From assembly GCF_000512585.2 (NCBI RefSeq), contig NC_089246.1, positions 992,001-1,056,000 of the forward strand: a DNA stretch of 64,000 bases. Reading direction: 5' to 3'. This document shows, one piece after another, positions 45,474 to 56,251 of the stretch. This stretch comes from Kwoniella bestiolae CBS 10118. Lineage: Eukaryota > Basidiomycota > Tremellomycetes > Tremellales > Cryptococcaceae. Each line of letters opens with the position of its first letter. The first letter of the stretch is position 1. A program made the position numbers and the translations under genes. The notes under the pieces are model-generated. The model made no database searches. It was given only the letters and a program-made list of their open reading frames with translations, and was not told the origin of the DNA.

Positions 45474-48400
45474 TCATCCTCGTCTACCTTGATCAGCTAG
45501 GTTAAACCCCAGTCCCATCATCCCAAAGCCACCACCACCAGAACCCCTTTCATCCCTTGGATTATTCCTAGACGGCCCACCTCTGATGTCAACTCCTTCC
45601 CAAGGTATATGCGTGTCAGCCGCACCACCAGCAGGCTGCTGCTGCTGTCCTGGCGCAGTCGCATTCTGATTTTGATCGTTCCGCAATCCCAGCAATGTTC
45701 CGACATTGTGTAATCTACGCCAAGGATCGGCTGCTCGTCCGCCCGTTCCTCCAGGTCCACCGGGCTGATCGTTCCTCCTCGCTGTCCGTCTAGGATGAAC
45801 AAGGACAGAGTCCGTCATCAACTGCTGGGCTGCACGACCTTCGATGAGATTGACATGAGCTTGAGTGACGGCGTGAGGAGGGGGTGGGGGACCAGCTTCG
45901 GGTGGAGGTCCTCTGGGCGGTACAGTGATTTCTTGAGCGTGAGCGAATCTGTTAGGATCCCTCTCAGCCACCCCTGCACCTCTTCTCTGCGGTTGTGGTC
46001 CGACAATTTCTGGACCCGCCCCGCGCAGGATACCAGCTGCTCTGGCTGCTGCTATTGCTCGATTGACCACCTCGGGTGACAGACCCATTTGCATACCCAG
46101 GGATAGTTCTTCGTCGTCTTCTGGGCCGGCTTCGATAGGCATGGTCGAAGTAGGGAATCCATTGGCAGCTTCATTTGCCGCTGAGCCAGGTTCTTGATCT
46201 GTCCTGGAACTGCACCTGTAGAAAGAGTCAGCGATGATGATCAGCGATGATGATCGAAACTTACCAGAACCTATGACCCTCCTGCCAAGCTCGACTCTGA
46301 CATTCCTTACTACAATATTTCGCTTTTCTACACCTCCTACATTTAGCAAACTCTCTTGGGAATTTCTCCCATCTTCCACAAGACATGTTGGCGCATTGTC
46401 TGATCCCACCTCTAGCCTCATCTTTCCTACATGCATTACGCATGATGACTCCCGCCCAATACTGGATCTCCTGTGGGACCTTGAAGAACAATGGATCTGA
46501 GGGTGAAGGTCGGAAGGTGAATCGTTCGACAAGAGAGAATATATCAGGAGTTTGAGAGTACGCTGGTCTTTCAGGTAATGGGTTGGTCGTTGTGTTGAGC
46601 CCAAGGTCGAAGGTAGGATGCATGGGTCGTCTTGGGTGATGGAAAGCTGTTCTGACATGAGGGTATTTCGAAAGGTAGGCGAGGAGTTGAAGGGCAAGAA
46701 GGATGCTATCATCGGAATACCTGTTGCCATCGGGGTTGAGCAAAGAGCTTATACCGACATAACTTCCTAGATCGTGGAAACCTCTTGGAGCACTGTTGGC
46801 GATGATGATTGCTGCTTGATCGGGTGTATTGGCGGGTGGAGCTTCGCCTGGGACTTGACGTGGTGTAGGTGCTTCGCCGGGTGTGACTCTAGGTGTTTGA
46901 GCCGCACCTGGTTGACCGGGGGGTGCTCCAGCTTCCATATCTAATCTTGCCTGTTCGGCAGCAATAGCTTCTTGATCAGGCTCATCCAATTCCTGTCGGT
47001 TATTAGTTTCTACAATTTCGACTGCTGGTGGAACAGCCGGTTCATCGGTCTCGATAGTGCCGTTGTTTTCCATAGCTTGAGCGTTGACAGCTGCAATACC
47101 AGCCTGAATCGTCGCGGTAGGTAGATCGATATCCTCCCCTCCATCTGAAGTGCCACTTCCAGCAGTATGGTCTCGACGCCTTTCCCTCTCCCTATCGTTT
47201 CTTGGCGCTAAATTACCGGGTCGAGCAACGATAGTACCTCTTCTTCCGCTCCTACGTGAATCTTCTACCGCTTCGTGAGCATGCCGAGTGGGAGTACCCA
47301 TGGGACTAGATTGGGTGCTGACGGGATCTTGGGCGAGTTGAGGTACACGAGTGGAAAGGTTGAGAGCAGGTGGACGTAGACCCTGAGCAGCAGCTGCGAT
47401 GTTGCTTTCGGAGGTGTTGCGAGGGATAGCGTTAGTCTCGTCACCGGATAGAGAAGCATCTGCGCTTGACGTCTGACTTATAGCATCACGAGGCATGGGA
47501 GGACGCGGTGGTATAGTCATTGGTAAGAGGGTGGTGGATGCCCGAGGTGTGGTGGAAGGTGGGGCGACCGCTTCTTCTCTAACATCAATATCGATACTAC
47601 CCTCCTCCGCATCCACTGAAGCATCATCAGTCTCTCCTCCTTCTGCATCAGCCATATCTACATCCGTATCACCTTGCACAGATTCTTGCGGTGTGTCATC
47701 TTGAGGAGTATCGGCCCAAGCAGAAATGTTGAGGTTGAATCCGAAAGCAGCTGCAGCCTGACTAGCTATGTTGGCTGCTGTGGTGGTTACAGGTTGATTC
47801 TCTGCTGGTCCCTGAGATCTACTATGATGACGATGTGACCTTTCACTCCTATCTGTTCTATCAGATCTCTCAGCTTTTTCAATCTTCTCCCTTTCTCTCT
47901 TCTTCAAGTTTTCTGTGCCCGGAACAGGTAATCCAGCGGCAACAGCGTCAACAGCATCTTGACTACCTAGATGTCCAGAGAAGATTGATATACCGTGATC
48001 CTTCAACCAGCTTTCCAGTATTTGAGCGACAAGATCCAGTGCTCCCGATTGTACCACCCTCGTTCTTATATCTTCACTCCCTCTAACTCCTATGTTGACT
48101 ACACATTGAAATGCTAAACTATGTCTCAAAGAGTTTGCCCTGTCGGTGGTGATCACGCGCGCTGTCGAGGGACCGTTTAAACCCCATAGATCTTGTGTTG
48201 AGGAGGTATCTTTAGGTAGACAGGAGTCGCGAAGGATGTCGAGAAGTCGTTCGAGACCACCGTCGACGGTGAGAATCTCACGAATTCGAGGGGAAGTGGA
48301 AGTAAGGTAGGTTAAGGAGGTGAGACTGTTCAGTAGAGCAAGGGAGCTGTTTGTATCGAGGGCTGTAAGGATTAGGCAGTCGTGTGAGCAAACGCGAGTG

Positions 48401-48523
48401 GGATGAAGGAAGGAAGTATTGTGACGCAAAGAGAAATCGCTTACCTCTTCGATCATATATCAGATGAGTGATGTTTGTCACCGCTCTGTTCTGAGGGGGA
48501 AATGTATAATTGGATTCTCTCAT
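45474..48523 (-). CDS. MUB1: MYND zinc-finger protein of the Mub1/samB family
   Basis: Mub1 works with the ubiquitin ligase Ubr2 and Rad6 to degrade the proteasome-gene factor Rpn4 in yeast; samB is its Aspergillus relative affecting morphogenesis. Exons (5' to 3') 48523-48445, 48362-46265, 46215-45474 give 972 aa. The N terminus MRESNYTFPPQNRAV with HLIYDRRALDTNSS matches the family, followed by helical repeat sequence (SLTYLTSTSPRIREIL, FQCVVNIGVRGSEDIR). A very long acidic/Ser/Thr disordered insert follows, then YLSKYPHVRTAFHHP and the MYND finger at about 685-727 with Cys pairs in CANMSC, KCRRC, YCSKEC and the closing His-Cys of GHRFWC, split by the last intron. The Pro/Gly-rich tail ends in a Gly/Asn/Arg-rich patch. 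Family call is firm; partner conservation is inferred. Confidence 0.9.
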
Positions 48524-49667
48524 AGTGGAGTGTGTTATATGTGATTCACTGCTCTTGGCGTACGTTGAGTCAGCAACAAGCTGAGCTGTTGGCTGTGAAG
48601 GAGAAGAGAGGTGTGAAGATGGACTTACAGCTACCACCTGTATATTATTGCGACGTAATTACCACATACACACGAAAAGGTGAAGGGGGGAAGGAGAGGC
48701 TGATTCAGCCTGCAGTTGAAAGGAAGATGGTATGGCTGTCTGGTGAGTTGGCGGTTGGTGGGTGTTGTATCTAGTGTGACAGAGTCGGTGTCTCGTATGC
48801 CGTTGCCCGTGGTATAAGCTAGTAGTTATGATAGTATGTCTGATGGAGATATCTTTTATATGTAGAGGGTGAGATGATGCTGAGGAAGTATATATAGTTG
48901 GGTGGTGTATGTGGTGTAGCAGTGAGACATGGATGAATGGTGAATGATGAATGGTGAATGGTGAGGATCAATGATGTGTTTGCCGATTACGCTTAATTCC
49001 ACTTGTGATTACGTATTATACCGATCGATTCCCAGTTCAGCCATGTGGCACACCACTCATATAGAAGATAGCAAATAGACAGATGTCTGGGAAGCGACCA
49101 TCTCCCCATCGGTTATGCATGCAAGGATCGAGTGCTTGAATGCCGTTGAGCTGTCCTCAACGATTGTGCATATCTATACTGGCTCCACGGAGGTGAAGAA
49201 GAGACCCGGTTAAAATGTAGAACGTGAATCTATATACAAACAAGTCTACCTCATCCTCATCCTCAGCATTCCTCGATGTCTGTGTGTCCCCAACTTCGCA
49301 GGATGCTTGTCAGGAGATTCCCTGCAATGCACTGCATTCAAGCTCTGATAGTGAAGTAATCGCATATATCAAAGCCGATCCAGGCGGACTGACCCAATCC
49401 CAATCTTGATAACCCTCCTTTGACCCCATCCCTCCATTATCACTCCCTTACCGAGATAATACTCAAAGTCTCTCTCTAATCCAGGGGCCAAAGTGGGGTA
49501 CTAAGGAAGGGAAACCTTGCAAGATGACTCGATCGGTTGATCTTCACTGCGGGTCAGAAAGAAGGGATGTACTACTGTATATAAGTACCGGTTTGTAAGT
49601 GGCAACTGCTTTATCCCGCTTCTCCTTAATCCCTCGAAGTATACAATCCCTAGATTACATTCAAGCG
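48524..49667. other. Intergenic region, 1.1 kb
   Basis: 5' flank of MUB1 (-) and of the small Pro-rich gene (+). Contains a degenerate GAATGGTGAATGATG repeat at about 48931-48966. No supported gene, tRNA or other RNA is seen. Confidence 0.5.
48931..48966. repeat. Degenerate ATGGTGA/ATGATGA repeat
   Basis: Four to five imperfect seven-base units in the MUB1 upstream region. Simple low-complexity sequence. Confidence 0.6.
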
Positions 49668-50350
49668 ATGAACATGCCTGTTGGTAGGTAGTACAACGCT
49701 CTACCAGTACTCGACAAATAGATGATATACTGACCTCGAGGAGGGATACATAGTCCTCAATACCGTTATGACGCCCTACAGACCACCAGTCTACGTCGCC
49801 AATCCAATGATCAACCAGGGAATCATCCTCCCCGACCCCAACCCAGCTATAGGGATGGTACAAGTTTACCCAACTTATACCTACCCCACCATCCCTGTGA
49901 TGCAACAGCAACCTGAAGCTATCATACCCACTATTCAAGTGCAGGGTGAGTTAAAGCCTTCCTTTGATAGATAATGTCTTGCACAGCTTCCTCTCGATAT
50001 AAAGCTAAACCCCAACCTGAGCAGCACCACCAACAACCATAATGAAAGAACGCTACCTCCCTCCCCCTCCCCCACCTCCTGTACATTGTCATTCTTCCCC
50101 TCGAGTCCAGACAACCGTCTCGACCCCATCTACCATAATCAACAGAATCACCAATCCTGCTCCTATCGTCCAAACACCTCCGATGAGAGACATTCATATC
50201 AAACGAACTAAGAAGATCAAGTTCCCTCAATCGAATGTTATTAGTGTTACTACCACCCCTCAGCCGACTTCCAAACCCGCCATGAAGACTGTTACGACCA
50301 TCAACAGGACTACTAGGAGAACAACTACGAAAGGCAGTGGGCGACATTAG
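49668..50350 (+). CDS. Small Pro-rich basic protein, orphan
   Basis: Exons 49668-49683, 49754-49945 and 50025-50350 give 177 aa. The core (from MTPYRPPVYVANPM) is Pro/Val/Ile/Gln-rich. Then come a poly-Pro stretch (YLPPPPPPPVHC), a Thr/Ser/Ile/Val-rich region and a basic C terminus (RRTTTKGSGRH). No domain, signal peptide or membrane helix is visible. The first exon (MNMPV) is joined by a 70 bp intron with a weaker GTAGGT donor but a good CTGAC branch site and in-frame acceptor; otherwise translation would start at 49768 and give 167 aa. I do not recognise it. Poly-Pro could bind WW, SH3 or EVH1 domains. Codon use is unremarkable; it may be lineage-specific. Confidence 0.55.
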
Positions 50351-50604
50351 TAGAATCTTTCAGGGGTGGTAAAGCGTAAATCTCCGGGTGCTGTCACGGT
50401 ATCTTGAACCAAATCTCATTCGAGTAACGCAGGAGGAAGCGTACTACAGAGCCTGTGTATACGTGCAAGCTGGGTTCGTGTATATAACATGTATCATCAA
50501 CCTGTGACAGTTATCGTTGCATATGTGTGGAGATCTTCGATACATGATATACTAATATTCCACCTTCATCCTTCTCCTACACAGTCGCTAGGCCTCGAAT
50601 CATT

Positions 50605-52787
50605 CTAAGTCCACAATTTGATATTACCGTCCCAAGAAGCAGTAACAAGTTTAGACTGCACCACAACCATCAGCTCGACTCCCACCAGGTTCAGTAAAAG
50701 AATCGGTACACTTACATGTTCGTTAGGTAACCAGCAATGATCAATCACAACCTCCTTATGAGCCTTCAACCTCTTCTGGATCTTTCCATTCTTCCAATCC
50801 CAGAACACAACATCACCGTTACCCGTACCCGACGAGATATATTTCCCATCAGGCGAAAATCCTATAGCACACGCATAACCCGCTACGGTATGTCCTGCGA
50901 ATCGTTTCTTCTTGTTCTGTCGGAATGAACCGTCTGCTGAGTATACTAAGATTTGGTTGTCCATCGATTGACAAGCAAAGTATTTGTCTAAAACACGATG
51001 TCAGCTGGATGTTAAACAAATCGAAATGAGCTTTACTTACTGCTTGGATGTAGCGTCACCGCTGGCATAGAGTGCATATATGGTTCAGCGATATATTTGA
51101 TGACCACTGGAATATCGTAATCCCATCCTCGGATCGTCTTATCATCGGAAGTCGTGACAAATCGACGGTTCTCATCGACGAATGTGATGGTATTGACCGG
51201 ACCCAAATGTTGGTCATACGTCTGCACGATCTCTCTTTGACGTAGATCATACTATGTGCAGTGTCAGATCGGATCTCACATGTCACATTAACCATAAACT
51301 CACCTGAATGATCTTCTTATCCTGCATACCAGCCAAGAAAACATTCTGCTTATCGTAGTCCGGGTTGAACTTGACTACGTTCGGTACTTTACCATTCGTG
51401 AACGCTTGGATACATTTACCAGTCTCGGTATCCCATAATTTGATATGTCGATCGTATGAAGCCGATAAGAACTGAGTACCGCTGTTGTTGAAAGCGACAT
51501 CCTTGACTGCTTGGGAATGACCGAGGAACGTTCTCAGGCAATTTCCTTCGTGATATACATCCCATAGCTTGACTTTCGTATCCATACTTGCACTAAGCAA
51601 CAAGTGTCCGCTTCGAGGGAACAACCGTATAGCGGAAACACCTTTGTTGTGACCGGTCTTTAGGGGAGGATTTAGCGCCGTCATCTATGACTAAAACGAA
51701 CGTCACACTCACCCAAGTATGTATGCATCGTTCTGGCAGGTAGGCATTTGGAGGTGCAGCACCTTCTGAAGGGTTGAGTTTGACATCGGTATCGGTAGGG
51801 ATATGCATATACGTCCTTCCAGCGTAGTCGTGCAGTTCCTTGCCTGTATCAAAATCAACAAGTGCTGTACACCTCTAGTGCAAGTGAATTTTACAACTCA
51901 CCATGGAATATACTCTTCTCGTCTCTCGCAACCTTCATCTTGTCCTTCGCCACCTGTTGTGCTTCTTCACGTCTCCTCTTTTCTTCTCTCCACTCTTCAG
52001 CTTCCTCTTCCACCACAGGATCTGTATCCCTATCCCCAGCCCATTCAGCCCAAGGTCCCATGTACGCTCCATCCCCCTCGACTACTCCCAAATCTCCTTT
52101 CCCACCTCTCTTCCTCTTCGTTTCCTTTCTCTCTGATCTGGATGGACGTATAGTCTCAATCGACTGATATCCATTCTGATGCGCGTTGTTCAAAGATCCC
52201 ACTATCGGCTGTGATGCCCCAGACTGTATCGAGGGGTTGAGAGCATACCCATGAACATCGAATGTACGTTGAGCCATCGCGAAGGAGTAGTTATCCATTG
52301 ATTGCTCTTCCACATGCCCTGATAAGGTGTTCATACCCTTGTTTTTCCGTTGGTTGAAAGGGTCTAAGGGTCCAGCAACGGGTCTCATCATGTCTTCGTA
52401 GCTCAGGTTCACGTTGACCACTTTGTCTGTTGGTCTGGTAATGATAGCGAGACTCGCACCATTTGGATCCTATGGCAATTGGGATTAGTCGTTTATAGTA
52501 ACATGGCAACTAAAAGGTCAACTTACCTCTTTCAGGACGTCGGGCGCTGACTCTACGACACCTTTTGCATTCTTCTTTATAGCTGTCGCTCCTGCCTGCT
52601 GCCCATTACTCGATGACAGACCGAAGGCATCCTTCCTAGCTTCCTCTTCTAACTTTTCCTCATCATCCTCCTCGTCATCATCCGGTTGAGCGGAATTTCC
52701 ACCAGCGACAGGAACCGACGAAGGGCCAGCATCGACACCTGTACTCTCGTCGTCTGATGAGTCGTATCCGGTGAGTAAGGTTGACAT
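50605..52787 (-). CDS. PRP17: Pre-mRNA splicing factor Prp17 (Cdc40), WD40
   Basis: Second-step splicing factor that joins the catalytic spliceosome and stabilises the 3' splice site stage. Exons (5' to 3') 52787-52527, 52469-51902, 51843-51713, 51657-51304, 51251-51041, 50987-50716, 50655-50605 give 615 aa. The acidic N terminus begins MSTLLTGYDSSDDEST. The Prp17-specific middle has VNVNLSYEDMMRPVAGPLDP and NQRKNKGMNTLSGHVEEQS, a charged helix (EEWREEKRRREEAQQ) and KELHDYAGRTYMH. Seven WD40 blades follow, for example SASMDTKVKLWDV, SASYDRHIKLWDT and the terminal ASWDGNIKLWT. Length and order match the family. A gene with this intron density depends on the splicing machinery it helps build. 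Divergent from AFG2 with a 306 bp spacer. Confidence 0.95.
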
Positions 52788-53093
52788 GATGTCTGTACTA
52801 TAGACGGGAAGATGACTGAAAGAGGTATGATAGGATAACAAGATGACGGATGACTTGGATAGAAGAGGTTTAAACATGAAATCCAGTGAGTCTCAGCACA
52901 GTGAGCCTGATACTTTTATATAACCAAGGTGAAACTGTCCCTGATAATAATCTGAAGTGGAGGTGGTGTCCCACCAAACATGATTTTCGAGATTAGATGA
53001 TCCTGCTGAGGAGATGGATTTTGAACACCATTTTGTTTACTTTTGTGATACGTCGAGCATACTTGATAACGCATAGACATCACCCTCAACAGG
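52788..53093. other. Divergent promoter region PRP17 / AFG2
   Basis: 306 bp between opposite start codons. Nothing specific recognised. Confidence 0.55.
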
Positions 53094-55890
53094 ATGACCA
53101 ACGCTGTAGCTCGAATGAGAGCTATCCCTGATGAAGCAGGCCCAAGTGTATCGAGGGGAACCAGGGAGATTCGACGAGCATATCTATCGCCAGATGTGCT
53201 TCGTACTTACAAGTTGATAGCCGGAGATTGGGTGTTACTGAAAGGGGAGAAGGGGGAATGTGCAGTGCAGATATGGCCAAGAGCAGGATTGGCAGATGAT
53301 GGTGAGCTGCGAACAGTGACTTTATAAACGTAAATAGCTCATCAGTGGACTTAGCTATCATACTCTCATCGACTTATCTTTCCAATCTTTCCAGTTCACA
53401 AGTTGACCTTCACCGGTTCAAGCCTGAGACTCACCTGTACGGCAAGGCTTCTCGATTCAGCCTCAAAGAAATAACGGATACCTCAGCTAAGACCAAATTT
53501 AAGACGTCATTATCAGAAGAATCTCCAAGAGAGAAAGAATGGCTCCGAGTGTCTATCAAAGAGGTGTTGTGTGAGTCAGTCCCGGCGATTGCTAGCGATC
53601 AATTGGCTGATGGTCGTATAGCTTCTATCAACTATATCCGAAATGGACTGAGAATAACAATCGGAGAATCAGAGAAGACCATCAGGTCTTTTGAGATCAT
53701 TTCAATCGATTTATCGACTAAAGAATCCATCAAGAAAGGAACGCTACCCTTAGAAGATGGGATAGACAAGTTGAAAATCAGTGCAGACGACAGCGAGAAG
53801 GTCTTGTATGAAGTTAGCTGGAAAAGCGAAGTGGTGATAGACGGTGAAGACAGGACAGGCAAATCTTCCGACAAAACTCCAAATCCTGGTAAAGCTTCTG
53901 CAAATGGTACAACAAAGTCTCAATCTCATCATACCGATGGCCCAATACCCTCCTATATCAACCTCTTTACACCCTCACAACCTCCAACAGCCGCTTATGG
54001 ACTACTAGGAGGTCTTCGACCCCAGATAGAGCAGATCAAATCCCTCTTAGATCTACCAATGTTACATCCCTCTTTATTCTCAATGTTCGGTCTTACCCCT
54101 CCTCGGGGTATACTCCTCCACGGTCCACCAGGAACGGGTAAAACTGCCTTAGCTCGAGCGGTAGCTTCGTCCGCTCAATGCTCATGTATCGTCGTCAATG
54201 GTCCGGAACTCTCTTCAGCATATCATGGAGAAACGGAAGAGCGATTGAGAGGGGTGTTCACCGAAGCGAAGAAACGGAGTCCATGTATCATCGTTCTAGA
54301 TGAGGTGGATGCGCTGTGTCCCAGGCGAGATGGTGGTGAAGGCGGGGAAGTCGAGAGGAGAGTGGTCGCTACTCTCCTGACTTTGATGGATGGAATGAGT
54401 CAAGAAGATGTAGGGGAAGAAAGGATATTTGTGGTCGCCGCTACGAACAGACCGAATAGTATCGATCCGGCTCTTAGAAGACCTGGTCGATTCGATAGAG
54501 AGATCGAAATTGGTATACCGGATGTCAACGGGAGACGCCAAATCATCGATATCATGCTTTCGAGGATGCCTCATTCCCTCAACGAACAGGAGGTAGCAAG
54601 CATAGCATCGAAAACCCACGGTTACGTCGGAGCGGACTTATCGTCCCTCATCAGAGAATCAGCGTCAGCCGCTATCCAGCGATGGCATTCTTCCAACCCC
54701 GCAGAAGGAACTAAACCTATCCTCACCAATGCCGACGTTCATGTAATTCTACCTACGATCCGACCATCAGCTATGCGAGAGGTATTCCTAGAGACTCCTG
54801 CTGTCAGATGGTCAGATATCGGTGGACAGGACGAGGTGAAGCAGAGATTACGAGAGTGTGTCGAATGGCCCTTGACCCATCGAGATACATTTACCCGATT
54901 AGGAGTAGAAGCTCCTCGAGGTGTCTTATTATATGGTCCTCCGGGTTGTAGCAAAACTATGACCGCAAAGGCTCTCGCAACGGAGAGCGGTATCAACTTC
55001 ATCGCTGTCAAAGGCCCAGAGGTGAGCTGGCGGTGTTATGTTTGTACCTCTTCTCAGTTGACAGTGTTATTTGTAGCTTTTGAACAAATATGTCGGTGAA
55101 TCCGAAAGAGCGGTTCGAGAGATCTTCCGAAAAGCTAGAGCTGCATCGCCGTCGATCGTCTTCTTCGTGAGTACCTTGTATATCCGAAAATTGAGGTTGC
55201 TAATAGTGATTTATACATTGTAGGACGAGATCGATGCCCTGGGATCAGCCAGGTCAGATGATCATACACATTCTGGTGTTCTCACTTCCCTACTTAACGA
55301 GATGGACGGTATCGAGGAATTATCAGGTGTGACAGTAGTAGCAGCTACCAACCGACCCGATGTGCTAGTGAGTCATCCCGTCTTCATCTACTCATGAAGT
55401 TGTGCTAAATGTATTTTTGCATAGGACTCCGCGTTGATGAGACCCGGTAGACTGGATCGGATCTTATATGTCGGTGCACCTGATCTCCCCACTCGAAAAG
55501 ACATATTTAGGATACGCTTGGCTACCATGGCTGTCGAGCCTGGAGTAGACGTCGAGGAATTGGCACGTATAGTACGTATTTTGCTTTCACGGAAATTTTG
55601 CAAGAGAGATAGGCTGACTTGTCTGTTGTAGGCGGAAGGATGTTCTGGTGCCGAGGTAGCCTCGATTTGTCAGGATGCCGCTTTGGCAGCTATGAATGAA
55701 GATCTTGATGCTCCATTTGTAAGTTGTCCGTTTCCTCGATGGCTGAGAAGAAGGCTAAGCATGAGTCATAATATAGGTCAAGAAAACCCATCTTCTCCAT
55801 TCGGCTCGGACTGTCAGAAGGAGGATTACCCCAGATATGATTGCATTCTTTGAAGAATGGAGGGATCAATCAGGTGTGAGGAGTGCATAG
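53094..55890 (+). CDS. AFG2: AAA-ATPase Afg2/Drg1 (ribosome biogenesis)
   Basis: Double AAA ATPase of the Cdc48 class that releases Rlp24 from cytosolic pre-60S particles. Exons 53094-53301, 53355-55021, 55077-55166, 55224-55367, 55425-55571, 55632-55718, 55777-55890 give 818 aa. The N domain (REIRRAYLSPDVLRTY, GDWVLLKG) is followed by AAA1 with LLGGLRPQIEQIKSLLDLP, Walker A GPPGTGKT, Walker B IIVLDEVDAL and RRPGRFDREIEIG. AAA2 has the Afg2-typical variant Walker A GPPGCSKT, KYVGESERAVREIF, FFDEIDALGSAR and RPGRLDRILYVG. The Cys-Ser in Walker A2 separates it from Cdc48 and Rix7. The first intron is 53 bp; its acceptor was chosen at 53354 because only that keeps frame. Start ATG gives MTNAVARMRAIPDE. 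Confidence 0.94.
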
Positions 55891-56251
55891 ACTAATGAAC
55901 GATCATGCATTGCATTCCCAAGGTTATCAATCGTCTTGGACTGACACAACAGCATATCTCCGCATGGTATATCTAGATTTTCAGCATAGCATATCTTATA
56001 TATATATATACGGGGTAAGCGAGAGAGAAGCTTTACGGAATTATATTATTATAGTCACTAAGATGAAGACGAATCAGAAAACATCCAATCAGGGGAAATG
56101 ACCGAGAAGAGTATCAAAAAATGCGAGTCTCAATCGATAGTAGAACCAAACTTAATCTCATTCATAAAACCAATTCCTACCCAAAACCACCCGATCGTTC
56201 TGAAACAACACAATCTACTTGTCGCCCCACTTCCATCCCGTTATAAGGCAC
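55891..56251. other. Convergent 3' intergenic region
   Basis: 3' flanks of AFG2 (+) and the Boi-type gene (-). Contains a TA-dinucleotide run at about 55997-56010. No gene seen. Confidence 0.55.

Noticed and set aside
53302..53401. Acceptor at TTTCCAG (about 53391) for the first AFG2 intron
   Set aside because: It shifts the frame and stops within about 30 codons; the acceptor at 53354 keeps the AAA protein in frame.
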